DNA of 64,000 bases from Notolepis coatsorum (lineage: Eukaryota > Chordata > Actinopteri > Aulopiformes > Paralepididae). The notes below the pieces were generated by a model, which worked only from the letters and a program-made list of their open reading frames with translations, did no database searches and was not told the origin of the DNA. The position numbers and the translations under genes are program-made. Location of the stretch: the NCBI GenBank assembly GCA_963971535.1, contig OZ020601.1, forward strand, positions 19,243,814 to 19,307,813. The letters are read 5' to 3'. Of this stretch, positions 46,925-58,301 are shown piece by piece; the first letter of the stretch is position 1, and every line of letters starts with the position of its first letter.

Positions 46925-49080
46925 TATTTCTCCACCCAGTCCATGGCTGACGGATGCAGTGAGAGAACAAAGACAGGTCCTGAGAGCGGCTGAGAGGAAG
47001 TATAGAAAGTCACGCCTCACTGCTGACATCGACACATATCACAACCTCTTGTTAACATTCTCCAAAACCATTACTAATGCCAAAGCTTCTTTCTTTCACC
47101 ATAGGATCGAGGCCTCTGCCAAGAATCTTCGCAAACTGCATGCTACCATGTCCTCCCTCCTCACTCCCCCCCGTCCTCCCTCATCTTTCTCTGCCGAAGA
47201 CTTCGCGATCTTCTTTGAGGAAAAAGTGGAGAACATCCGCGGCTCCTTCTCCCAACCCCCACCCATTCCAAATACTGAATCGAGAACCTCATCCTTCACT
47301 CTGTCATCTTTCTCTCCCATTACAGAAGCAGAGACCCTAACACTGGTAACGTCGAACCGTCCGACTACATGCCTGCTGGACCGGCTACCCTCCCCACTCC
47401 TCCAAACCATAGCACCGGACATCCTCCCATTCCTAACTGCAACCATCAACTCCTCACTCAACTCGGGGGTGGTCCCCACCTCCCTAAAACAAGTCACGCC
47501 CCTCATAAAAAAAAAACCTGAACCCCACCGTCATAGGCAACTATCGTCCTGTCTCTCTTCTCTCCTTCCTTTCTAAAACACTTGAACGTGCTGTATCCAA
47601 CCAACTTACTGCTTATCTCTTACAGAATGACCTCCTAGACCCTAATCAGTCTGGCTTCCGGACTGGCCACTCCACAGAAACGGCCCTCATTGCGGTCACA
47701 GAGGCACTTCACTTAGCAAAAGCGAAAGGCCTCTCCTCTGTCCTGATTCTCCTAGATCTATCTGCAGCCTTCGACACAGTCAACCACCAGATCCTCCTCG
47801 CGGCCCTCGCAGGAATGGGAGTGGCTGGCTCTGCGCTGACATGGCTGACATCATACCTCAATGACCGCTCCTACCAAGTGTCATGGAGAGGACCCTGTTG
47901 GCCACCCGCCCCCTGCGGACGGGTGTCCCCCAGGGCTCGGTCCTAGGACCCCTTCTCTTCTCCCTCTACACTAAATCACTGGGTAACATTATCACGTCTC
48001 ATAGCTTCTCGTATCATTGTTATGCCGATGATACTCAACTCTTCCTCTCCTTCCCTCCCTCAGATATACACATCTCTGAGCGGATGACGACCAACCACCT
48101 CAAACTAAACCTAAGCAAAACAGAATTGCTCCACCTGCCGGCCAAATCCTCCCCCCTGACCGACCTTTCCATCACAGTCGAGAATGCAGCTGTGACCGTG
48201 TCCCCGACTGCCAAGAACCTTGGTGTTGTCCTCGACGACCAGTTGAACTTCTCTGCTCACATCGCAGCGACAACCAGAACCTGCAGATTCCTCCTGAGCA
48301 ACGTCAGAAGGATCCGCCCCTTCCTGACAAAAGAAGCCACCCAACTCCTCGTCCAATCAACAGTCATCTCCCGCCTTGACTACTGCAACGCACTGCTCGC
48401 TGGCCTCCCGGCCACTGCCACCAAGCCTCTTCAACTCATTCAGAACGCAGCGGCCCGCCTGATCTCAAACCTACCGAAGTTGGCCCATGTCACCCCACTT
48501 CTTAGGGACCTGCACTGGCTCCCCATTGCTGCACGTATCCGCTTCAAGGCCCTCGACCTAGCATACCGTGCGGCAAAGGGAACCGCTCCCGCCTACCTCC
48601 GGTCAATGGTCTCTAACTACACACCCTCAAGACCCCTACGCTCTGCATCTTCTGGCCGCCTCAGACCTACTCCTATCCAAGCCCCGGGAGGGTCATCAAA
48701 GAGATGCCGCCTATTCTCAGTCCTTGCCCCACAATGGTGGAATGAACTACCCACCCCAGTTAGGACAGCCGAAACCCGTCCAATCTTCCGCCATCGACTT
48801 AAGACGCACTTCTTCAACCATTATCTGAAATAATAATATATATAATATTTTTTTTTATTTTTTATTAAAAAAATACTCTAACCCTAACTAACCTTACTGT
48901 CATGCACTTGTCCTAATAAACTAACCTACACTGTAACATGCAACACTTTGATGAACATTGTTACTCAGCTGATAGAGTTGTACCCTTCCTGATGACTTGT
49001 TGTACAGAACTTGTAAGTCGCTTTGGATAAAAGCGTCAGCTAAATGACTAAATGTAAATGTAAATGTAAATATATTTCAC
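46925..49080 (+). mobile_element. L2 LINE, near-complete RT region and 3' end
   Basis: The coding reads PWLTDAVREQRQVLRAAERK (linker), then after a shift in an A-run near 47510 NYRPVSLLSFLSKTLERA, NQSGFRTGHSTETALIA, LDLSAAFDTVNHQ (motif A), and after a break near 47880 [30 protein letters not shown] (motif C), [24 protein letters not shown] and [20 protein letters not shown] to a stop at 48833. About 15 residues seem deleted after HISERM. The 3' end GTAAGTCGCTTTGGATAAAA plus AAATGTAAATGTAAAT is the standard fish L2 tail. The endonuclease is missing. Confidence 0.93.
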
Positions 49081-49084
49081 CAGA

Positions 49085-49739
49085 AGGACATGCTTGATTT
49101 GTTTACATTCAAATTTTCACCCAAAGAGACTATTAATTAATTTACATGTATTAATTCTATATGTAAACAAAGCTCAATAACAAGTTGGGCTCTTCTCATC
49201 TCTTATCAAGATGTCGCTGTTTGATCATACAGATTCCACTTTTAAATAAAAAAAACATTATACAAAGTGTTTTACAAACGAAATAAATGTTAACAATAAG
49301 GAAGACAACAGACAGAAACAATAAGAAAACATCTCTGGCCTTTTGAGGAGCATTGAAAGTGTTTTTCTTTGTCAGATAAGGTACAAGGTCTGCATATAAT
49401 CCTTTTTACACATCTGTAGATACTATATCTATATCTGTACATATCCCTTACCTACTCTTACTAGTTTCGCTGCTGGACAGTATGAATGACTACCATAGTG
49501 TCTTTACACCTATATCACTGTGTACTGTGTGTACATAATAATACTACAACTCTGTACATATCTGATTAGCACTATTACTCAGTCAGTAGCACTCATTTAT
49601 ATATTTAATATCCAGTTTAATCACCTGTACATTGTATATTACTATTGCACTTTACTGTTACATTTGGTTCGATGCCAAACTTATTTTCGTTGCACTGTAT
49701 GTGCTGTATGTGCTGTATAATGACTATTTTTTATCTAAT
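49085..49739. other. AT-rich intergenic sequence
   Basis: No gene or element recognised. Confidence 0.35.
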
Positions 49740-50075
49740 CTAATCTATGAGCTCGAGCTTTTACTTTGACATTAGCGTACCGGAAGCATGTTGACTATTT
49801 TCACTTCTCCTCCGTTGTTGCGATCAAGTCGTTCAGACGAGGTTCGCTGAGCGTTAGAACTTTTCACACACTGGACGGTTTCATCTCCTGCTGCACCTTC
49901 ACTTATGCATCGACTCTTTTTTCTCTCTCCACAAACCAAGCCGGTAGTGTTTTAGTTTCGAGGGTGGATGTGGTTTGTTTGTTTGTATGATTTAATGTGG
50001 AGCCGCGTGAATTAATCTCCACCGTTTCTTTCTGAAGTGGATAAAGGGACTATTTAACCCCCAGAAACTCACAAG
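49740..50075 (+). other. Candidate non-coding first exon with splice donor
   Basis: This stretch is richer in CG than its surroundings and ends CACAAG followed by GTAAGTAG, a consensus donor at 50076. No long coding frame crosses it. It could be the 5' UTR exon of a plus-strand gene extending beyond the window, or a chance match. No TATA box is evident. Confidence 0.3.
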
Positions 50076-50555
50076 GTAAGTAGTATAATAACATGTCTAA
50101 AGTTCAGCTATAGTAACGTAGGATCTGACTGGAGAACAGTGGATGGTGATGGATATTATTTTTGGGGACATCAGAGCAGGTGCAGATGTCGCACTTTCTC
50201 AAGGAGCGGCTGTTCGTAGTGTGCGGTGTTCTAGTTTTTAGGCGGTTGCTTATTGTTGTTGTACAGTATGGTTTTTGTTTTGAGTTTGGTTTGTACTGTT
50301 GTTGTCGCTTTGGCAGAAACAATAACGACATTTAAGAATTCCAATGAGTATGACACTCAGGTTTGATTGGTTGAAATCGTGGATGAGTATGTTGTCGTTA
50401 CATTGTAACAACAAGTAGAGAGTCGGTCATTGTAACGGTGCTCTGGTTTACAGTATAGTGCTGATGTTAGAATACTTTAATCTCTCAGGATATGATAGTG
50501 TATGAGGCTATGAGAGGACACTCTTTCTCTCTGTCTCCCCTCTCTCTTCATCTCC

Positions 50556-50600
50556 CCGTGTAGCTCAATGGGTAGAGTGCTGCCTCTGAGCAAGGCACTA
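50556..50600 (+). mobile_element. tRNA-like fragment
   Basis: GTGTAGCTCAATGGGTAGAG resembles a tRNA D-arm/A box. There is no B box in register, so it is a SINE or tRNA fragment, not a tRNA gene. Confidence 0.4.
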
Positions 50601-50722
50601 ACACACCGCCTTTATCAAGTTGTTCCACTTTGAGGTGCTTTGAGTGTTTACTTGAAAATACCTTTTCAACGTCTTGTCTTCTCTCTCTCCGTCTGTCATC
50701 TCCAGGTGTATCATGATACATT

Positions 50723-50835
50723 AAATAAAAAATAGGGAAACAATGTCCAGGCACGCACTCCAGGTTTTTCCAAATTTATTGGCAGCCTGTAATCATGACG
50801 TTTCGGTGTGAACACACCTTCTTCAGAATGGCTTC
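50723..50835 (-). mobile_element. 113-bp insertion carrying a hammerhead-ribozyme-like motif
   Basis: An exact 13-bp direct repeat ATCATGATACATT flanks it (50710-50722 and 50836-50848). On the minus strand it contains CTGAAGA, a GGTGTG/CACACC hairpin, then GAAAC and GTC (50826 to 50797). This is the core layout of the hammerhead ribozyme (CUGANGA, helix II, GAAA, UH). Such motifs are known from Penelope-like retroelements, many copies of which carry very short helix III. An AATAAATTT lies downstream of the motif. Confidence 0.6.
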
Positions 50836-50994
50836 ATCATGATACATTGAAATCTCCCCTTTCTCCCAACGTCTCCTGTTGATACGTAGTTATCAACTGA
50901 TTCTGATTCTCAGTTCAACCCACTTGGGTTCAGTTAGTGGTTCAACTGAGTTCAACAACTCTTAATGTTCAGCCTCCTGTTTGAATGAAATTAA

Positions 50995-51254
<260 letters not shown>

Positions 51255-51512
51255 TGTGTGCCAGTATTTGGGCCCTGGGTAGTGTTGGAAGCAGTTGGCC
51301 GTGTCACTGTTTATAATAAACCTTCTCTAGAACAAACGGATGAAATTGATCGTATTATCATTAATCTCCTCTGACTGAGAATAGAAAACAACCTCGTCTT
51401 TGTGGGTTATGATTTGTAAAGAGTCAGATATTTTATTTACCATGTATGGACGAATCAACATTGGAATACAGGTACAGAGCAATACTGTGTGTCTACAACT
51501 AATCCAATACTG

Positions 51513-51707
51513 AATCACTACCCACTTTCAAAAACACTCAAAAAACACCTACGGGAGACTGCAATTCGAAACTGGCCCCTGTAAATGTCCCAACACAACC
51601 CCCTCCAATGTACAGTAAATTACCAAGTATGGTCTTGTCAATATTCCAATGTACAGTTTTGTTTGTACAGTTGTACAGTGTCCCCCACCCACCCCTCCTA
51701 CCCAACC
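51513..51707 (+). mobile_element. 3' end of the 41968 LINE family
   Basis: CACTACCCACTTTCAAAAAC, ACGGGAGACTGCAATTCG, AACTGGCCCCTGTAAATGTC, TTCCAATGTACAGTTTTG and GTACAGTGTCCCCCACCC match 43915-44100 with few changes. Confidence 0.9.
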
Positions 51708-51708
51708 T

Positions 51709-51962
51709 TGTATCACAAACAGTACTGTATTTGCAAATCTGGTATGTCATAAATGTATAGATGTAGCAGTACTGTCTATCTGTATGTCATGTATGTCATA
51801 TATGTTACGATGAATTGAAAATGGGGGACCCTGATGTAAACAAGACGAAAGTCTTTCTCTGGTCTGCATCCCCTTAACAATTGTATGTATTGAGCTGTAC
51901 TGTACTGTACCCATTCTGCAATCTGTTAATAAAGTTTTCAATCAATCAATCAATCAATCAAT
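51709..51962 (+). mobile_element. CAAT-tailed retroelement 3' fragment
   Basis: Longest and cleanest copy of this family: TATCACAAACAGTACTG at its start, TGGGGGACCCTGATGTAAAC inside, and six ATCA units at the end. It follows the preceding LINE end directly. Confidence 0.88.
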
Positions 51963-52158
51963 ACAGGAACAGAGCAGAAACAGTAAAAAAAAACATGGAC
52001 AGTAAGAAAAACACAGACACAGTATAAAAGGACAAATGCTAAGGTTAAGATCAACATCCCCTAAAGTGCATATCATAGTAAAGTGCATAATGCATAGAGG
52101 CAAAATGTACAGTAAAAGTGCATATAATCAAAGTGTTACCAAACCAGATACAGTACAG

Positions 52159-52880
52159 CAGCGGTTCTCAACAGGGGTGCCACAGGGTGCCCTAGGGTGC
52201 CGCAGAGAGCTGCCAGGGGTGTCTTCTTGAGATAAAAAATACAGACAATTATCACTAAAGTGCTATCTGTTGCAGCTGCACTGTTTTCCATGAAAATACC
52301 ATATTTGGATAAGTTTGACCATTTCTCAAAATCTGAAAATTATTATTTAATAAAACACAGAAAAGGATCACCAAGTTACTCTGGATAAAAAAAAACCTTT
52401 ACAGACAACATTGAGATAAAGCTTCCTGACACATCTCCATCCAAACTCTTGGAAGAACTCATTGAAATCTCATCTGATACTAACTGGAGAGCTAGTTTCA
52501 GAGTGTGGTGCTGAGTACCAAGTATCTCATGATGCAGCAGTTAAGGTGTTGATACCATTCAGAACCACATATGTGTGATGTGTGAAGCTGGCTTTTCATC
52601 CATGACAGCTCTGAAAACAAAATATAGGGCCAAGTTGAGCCTTGAGGATGACATGCGTGTTGCCTTGTCAAAGATCTCCCCACGTATTGACCGTATTATT
52701 AGCCAGCAGCAGCAGACCTCGCATTGAGCTAGAAATGTCCACTGAGTGAACGAGTGCTTATTTTCTGTATTTATTTATATTTTTTGAGAAATGGTAATGG
52801 TTTCTGTATATAAAGAAAATACACGATTTTCTGTTTTTGAGAAATGGTCTTTGAGAATGGTTTTGTAAACTCCTTGAGGT
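52159..52880 (+). mobile_element. hAT element fragment with transposase C-terminus
   Basis: The left terminus is CAGCGGTTCTCAACAGGGGT. From about 52530 the plus strand encodes VLIPFRTTYVCDVCEAGFSS, MTALKTKYRAKLSLEDDMRV and ALSKISPRIDRIISQ. This is the C-terminal dimerisation region of hAT transposases of the ZBED5/FAM200 type. Most of the transposase is deleted and a frameshift precedes the fragment. No right terminus is found. Confidence 0.8.
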
Positions 52881-52894
52881 AAAAGTTAAACGCA

Positions 52895-53408
52895 AATGAA
52901 ATAATAGGATACGAAATACCCCAGGGAGGCCAAGTGTTGTATTTGGGGAATCTGTCACAGGAAGGAATCCAAGGGGAAGACAAATATTTGATTAAGATAT
53001 TGATAGTGGCAGCCAAGAAAGCTTTAACTAAACTGTGGTACAAGGTAGAAGTGCCGACAAAGGATCAATGGATAGAGTTGGTAGAGGGGATACAGGAAAT
53101 GGAGAGAATCACACATCTGCTGAGGCTGCAAGAAGAAAAGTTTGAATGGAAATGGGGAAAATGGGAAGAATACAGGAGGGGAAGTAACGACATCACAGAG
53201 GTTTGAAAAGGATACACGGAAATGAATAAAAATGTAAATAAATAATGCAAATGTAGAAGGGACCGAAGGACCCATGTCACACTTTTTCTTTACCCATTTT
53301 TTGTCTATTTGTTTTAATTTATGTACTGTGTATTGTCTATGAATGTTGTCTATGTATGTTGTTGAAAAAATTAAAATAAAAATTTAAGTTAAAAAAAAAA
53401 AAAAAAAA
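52895..53408 (+). mobile_element. 5'-truncated L1 with poly(A) and target duplication
   Basis: It encodes the L1 ORF2 C-terminus: KYLIKILIVAAKKALTKLWY, PTKDQWIELVEGIQEMERI and LRLQEEKFEWKWGKWEEY, then a short 3' UTR and A18. GTTAAACGCA (up to 14 bp with preceding A's) flanks it at 52881-52894 and 53405-53418. Confidence 0.92.
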
Positions 53409-53419
53409 GTTAAACGCAG

Positions 53420-53977
53420 TACTTTCAAGTACATTCCAGAACAGTTAATCATTAAAAAAAAAACTCTTGATTGATCTCAATTTCTCTTATTTTTTCAGTA
53501 TTCTGTATGAACAAACCAGACTAAGAAAAAAAGTTATTTGTGATTTATTATACTTTATACTTATAGCACATGCATGAGTCTGGTCTCCTTTGAAAGGTAA
53601 CACAATAAAGAAAAATCACTTTGAGTGTTAATGAAATATATAGTAACAGAGGTTTGAACACACTGAAGTAAACGCGATCTCGATTCATAGACCTATGCAA
53701 TCTCATTTCTAAATTATGACGATTTCTTTTTGAATAAAAAAAAAACGTTTTACTTAACTTTTTTAAATGATGACGATTCTGACTTGAGTTATTTTGTATG
53801 TTACAAGAGACTTTTAAGTTTAAGTCAAGCACTTTGATATGTTATCTTGTCTGTTTAAGAAAGAGTGCAATAAATTATTTTATTGAAAAAATAAGAATCG
53901 TGTGAGAGAATCGTGATCTCAATTCTTAGAGAGAAAATCGTGATTCACATTTGAGCAAGAATCGCCCAGCCCTAACT
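53420..53977 (-). mobile_element. hAT-like terminus region
   Basis: AGAATCGCCCAGCCCTAA at its end is the reverse of the TAGGGCTGGGCGATTCT terminus. The partner end is not located. The next hAT element inserted in this terminus. Confidence 0.5.
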
Positions 53978-54997
53978 CAGGGGTTCCCAAACTTTTCAGG
54001 CCAGGGCCCAGAAAATAAGGCGTCAGAGAGCCGCGGCCCAATGCACATCGTCAGGCTTTTTTTTTTTTTTTTTTTGCCAGGCGACCGATTTTTTAAGCCA
54101 AATATCACTTCAATCCTATTAAGTTAGTTCAAGTTAGTTATTCATTTATATGTGCTATTTATGAGAGGGCTAACTTGTTGCAAAATAATAATGATAATAA
54201 TAATAGCCTCATTAAAATACTATTGTTGCTTTGGTTGTTTTCAGCGTTTTATGTGCATAATCTGTTATTTAGTTTGAAATGTTCGTTGAAATAAGTAGAT
54301 TTTTCGTTTTTGTTTATTTATTAAGTTAATATAAAACCATATAGTCACATTTTAGAATACAATAGAATAGAATTTTAGAATACAACTAGAAACACTGTCC
54401 TGGGCCCCGTTCCATGTACCGGGATAACCGAGTTAGCCGGATAACTTTATCTGGATAACTCGGTTAGCCTGACTTTCCGATTTCATGTACCTGGATTTCC
54501 CAAATCACCATGACAACATATCCAAAAGTTTGAGCCTGGTCGAAAGCAGAGTTCAAGTTCAAGTTAGCCTGAACTATCGCCACGCCCCCGCAAAGAAGTG
54601 ACAGCCCGTTTCCTGAAACTATTCCCACAGTCTACGATCTGCATTATACCATTCTGAATTACGTTTTTGTGCTCCATTCTTCCAGAGGGGGCTTTTGAAA
54701 TGTAAAATAGACCCAAAATGCTGATATTAAATTCACTTTGTCCTAAATAATGCACGTTATATATACCGTGGCGACGGTGGCGCTCGCTCGTGCGATGTAC
54801 ACAAAGATGTGGTTATTTTAATTGTAACTGGGATTAAGATGTCTGATGAGATGCGCTGTTTGACGGATTTGAGAAATTGAATGAGCCGTTGACGTCACAT
54901 GAATGAATGAGGATAAAGAAATAAAACTTCATTCAAAATAAGGAATATTCTAAACACGGGTCTCTCGTTCATTAATGCATAAACAATGAATTTATCC

Positions 54998-55070
54998 CAT
55001 CTGGCACAGTGGCCCAGCGGTAGTGCTCAAGCCTGCCAACTTTTCGACCCGGGTTCTAATCCCGGTGTTT
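54998..55070 (+). mobile_element. tRNA-like sequence inside the Harbinger-like element
   Basis: TGGCCCAGCGGTAGTGC (A-box like) and CCGGGTTCTAATCCCGG (B-box like) are in tRNA spacing. The acceptor stem does not pair, so it is tRNA-derived, not a functional tRNA gene. Confidence 0.55.
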
Positions 55071-55224
55071 CCAATATGATTTTTTTGAATATAATATTAA
55101 TGATTATACGCCAAAGTAGCCTGGTTTTAAGTTAAAATATTATAAATCTACATGCATTGAGGATGTCATTCTTTATATAGCTCTCAACGTGCACCAAATT
55201 GAATTATTCCTATATTGCAAAAAG

Positions 55225-55300
55225 AAGGAAAAGACTAGGGCCTTGAACCCCGGTCGTCCGTGTGAAAGTCAAAAGAAGAACCCGTTACACCACAGAGAAG
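55225..55300 (-). mobile_element. tRNA-like sequence, minus strand
   Basis: On minus, GTGGTGTAACGGGTTCTTC and ACCGGGGTTCAAGGCCC resemble A and B boxes. Arms are poorly paired. Confidence 0.45.
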
Positions 55301-55987
55301 ATAAGTAAAAGATTGACTATACATCAATCAATGGGTAAGAGAGCCGTATCGTAATTCTGTATAACAGTTAACTAATAATTTTCGCTAGCAAGATCTCATT
55401 TGATTATTCAATCCAGCAGGCAAGTTTAAAGAAATATAATCTGATTGATTGAGGTAATGAGGGACTTAGAATTAGCCTATAGATAACGCATTTAACTTGT
55501 CGGCGAGGCGATTGAGCCTATTGCAATCTGTCAATAAAGTCTTAAATCAATTAATCAATCAATGCCGTTGAGAATCAGGGTCTCTGCCATCGATACGTGC
55601 TGGCTTTCCACCTAAAACGGGAGCGCGCATCTAGCCTGACTTGAGCCTGACTCTCAAGTCTGGCTTGAGTTAACGAGACTGAATCCTCCTTTGTGAAACA
55701 GGAAAATCCCGGCTTTGAACATCGGGTTAACTGAAGCTGGATAATGGACATGTTGATCGACTTAGTTGAACCACGTACATGGAACAGGGCCCTGGCCTGC
55801 TTCTAAGTTCAGTGGCCTGACAAAAAAAAATAATAATTTTTTTTTAAATTTTTTTTATTATTTTTTTTAAATCATCTCGCGGCCCACCCGTGGCTGCTCG
55901 CGGCCCACCTTTGGGTCGCGACCCCGACTTTGGGAACCACTGCCCTAACTCACATGTCTGTTTAGTGGCTGCCAGATGCCTGTTTTT

Positions 55988-56193
55988 TCTTTTTTTAACT
56001 TCATTTTTTAGCGTTTATCGCTTTTCTGGTCAAGCATGACCGACAGTTGTAGGGTGAAACGGGAGAGAGAGCAGGGGAAGACATTCGGCAAATGACGGCG
56101 AGTCCAGGAATCGAACTCGGAGTCAACCAGATCCGTGACGCAGCGCGGTATTCCGCGACGCAGCGCGGTACATGGTGTGCTACTGGAGCACCC
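55988..56193 (-). mobile_element. tRNA-derived SINE (family A) with target duplication
   Basis: Reverse complement of 1227-1435. CAGATGCCTGTTTTT flanks it (55973-55987 and 56194-56208). The head carries an extra partial duplication of GACGCAGCGCGGTA. Confidence 0.92.
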
Positions 56194-56214
56194 CAGATGC
56201 CTGTTTTTAAGTTC

Positions 56215-56575
56215 CAGCTGAGAGGTAGGAGCTGGAAAACATAACGGTTCCATAGCCTGAAGTCTTATGTAGTACAGGTCCAAAGTTTATAAAAATCCCA
56301 TGGAAAATGAGTATTTCACAAAGGCTTTTGTAACATGTGTGCCGCAAAAATTCAGCGTGAAAATACAAAATGGCCAGCCACTTCCATTCATTCAGACGTG
56401 TGTCAAAACACTCGTCAGAGCAGCTTGTGAAATGACGCTCATAAGTGCCGCAACGTGCGCGCGAGTGTGTGACGGGCCGCATGCGATAAAATGCCTAAAT
56501 GTTTTTTTACGTTTAATTCTTTCTGTAGTTAATTAATCGAAATTAACGCGATAAAGTCCCAGCCCTAGTTGTTAT
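56215..56575 (-). mobile_element. hAT-like element right-end region
   Basis: It ends AATTAACGCGATAAAGTCCC AGCCCTA, the reverse of a TAGGGCTGGGACTTTATCGC terminus typical of fish hAT elements. The left end is unclear. Confidence 0.55.
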
Positions 56576-56579
56576 ATCA

Positions 56580-57169
56580 AGAGGTTTATCATCTTTTATA
56601 TCTTTTATAGCCAGATAACTTTCTACTGAATGCACATAGAGGAAACTAGTACCTGGCACTGTCCGCTTCCATTCATTGTGCAAAGCTAGACTAAGTGATA
56701 TTCGCACGTGTTTTTGCGGGTCCAGTCCACGGTATGTTGACAGAATTTGCAAAACACCTTATCGCCTGAGGCATAAAAGTCATTAGGATACTGCTCTGCT
56801 CTGAATTTAGGGCCTAGTGCGGAATTCCTTAGCTTTTTTTACTATGTTAACACAGAAGCAGCCAGACACTTGGACATTGCTGCATGTTGTGAAGCAGTGT
56901 GGAAGTGACGTACGCGTTGTAACACGCTGTAGCGTCCCTGGTCATGTTTGCTTTGCACCAAATGTTCCATCTTCTCCCAAAAACGGAATTTCAGTCCAGA
57001 TTAGGGCAAATTCTGCAATATTCCACGTTTTACAGTTGATTCCATTTTCATTGGTCAATTCCACGATTCCGTCCACGATTCCGTGAACGTGGATTTCATA
57101 TGGCTCTATACTAACCCCGGCTAGTAGGCTCACTGACATTTACTCCACAGTGCACACAAAGTAGAATTC
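56580..57169. other. Intergenic sequence
   Basis: No gene recognised; a two-copy CACGATTCCGT lies near 57060. Confidence 0.35.
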
Positions 57170-57775
57170 AGTGAGCTTCAGTCTATAAGTACAGGGTTAG
57201 TCTATAAGTACAGGGTTAGTCTAGAAGTACAGGTTAGTCTAGAAGTACAGGGTTAGTCTAGAAGTACAGGGTTAGTGTAAAGGTTTAGACATAGTGTAGA
57301 AATACAGGGTTGGTGTAAAGGTTTAGACATAGTGTAGAAGTACAGGGTTAGTGTAAAGGTTTAGACATAGTGTAGAAGTACAGGGTTAGTGTAAAGGTTT
57401 AGACAAGACATAGTGTAGAAGTACAGGGTTAGTGTAAAGGTTTAGACATAGTGTAGAAGTACAGGGTTAGTGTAAAGGTTTAGACATAGTGTAGAAGTAC
57501 AGGGTTAGTGTAAAGGTTTAGACATAGTGTAGAAGTACAGGGTTAGTCTAGAAGTACAGGGTTAGTCTAGAAGTACAGGGTTAGTGATTTAATGTTTAGA
57601 CATAGTCTAGAAGTACAGGGTTAGTGTAAAGATTTAGACATAGTCTAGAAGTACAGGGTTAGTCTAGAAGTACAGGGTTAGTGTAAAGGTTCACTTCAGA
57701 CATAGTCTAGAAGTACAGGGTTAATCTAGAAGTACAGGGTTAGTGTAAATACATAGTGTAGAAGTACAGAGTTAG
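57170..57775 (+). repeat. 19/38-bp higher-order minisatellite
   Basis: A 19-bp unit GTCTAGAAGTACAGGGTTA alternates with a 38-bp unit that adds GTAAAGGTTTAGACATAGT. About 20 units in all. Confidence 0.95.
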
Positions 57776-57779
57776 TCTG

Positions 57780-58300
57780 CTGACCTTTTTTGACAATGGA
57801 CTCTGTATTTAAGTTGAACTTCAGCTTACAATCAAACACAGTTCCCAGATATTTGTAGGATTCAACAATCTGGACATCCTGGTCGTGAATACATACAAAT
57901 TAAGCATGAAAAATTATGATTGGCAAATTAGCTGTGTGTTTTCTTATGCAGTGCTCATATTATTTATCCAAGAGGCAGCGACACATTATAAGTGCACTTC
58001 TTTTACTTTTGGGGGGAGGGAGGGGGGGGGGGGATACTTTTTGGATATTCAGTTGACCAAAATGTATTCAATAGAATAATCAAATATTGATATGCCTTCA
58101 AATTCCCATCCCTAATGCATTACACATCATACATAGGCTCTGTGATAAGGTACGCTGCAGGTGGCTGAGATAGGGGAGTTCTGTTCTAAGCTCCGGTCTT
58201 ATCTAGTGTCCCAGGTGTTAACTAGTGTCTTAATGATCCTTGTTGCTTTGTTATCATCAGTAGTTGTTTGATCCTGGTAGGATCACGTGTTACTATCATA
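57780..58300. other. Intergenic sequence
   Basis: No gene recognised. A G-run lies near 58010-58032. Confidence 0.35.
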
Positions 58301-58301
58301 T

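Larger units (their letters stand above)
54403..55791. mobile_element. PIF/Harbinger-like non-autonomous element nested in hAT
   Basis: Terminal repeats GGCCCCGTTCCATGTAC and GTACATGGAACAGGGCC match in 16 of 17 positions. CTG flanks both ends (54400-54402 and 55792-55794). CTG/CAG is a known target duplication of fish Harbinger elements. The interior (1.39 kb) has no transposase but holds tRNA-like pieces and a CAAT-tail-like fragment near 55510-55562. Confidence 0.8.
53978..55942. mobile_element. Non-autonomous hAT element, split by another transposon
   Basis: Ends CAGGGGTTCCCAAACTTTT and (inverted) GACTTTGGGAACCACTG. An exact 8-bp duplication CCCTAACT flanks it at 53970-53977 and 55943-55950. 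Without the insert at 54403-55791 it is about 0.57 kb. It has no transposase. Confidence 0.93.

Noticed and set aside
50556-50600. tRNA gene candidate
   Set aside because: A-box-like sequence only; no B box or paired acceptor stem in register.
54998-55070. Functional tRNA gene candidate
   Set aside because: A and B boxes are present, but acceptor ends do not pair and it lies within a transposon.
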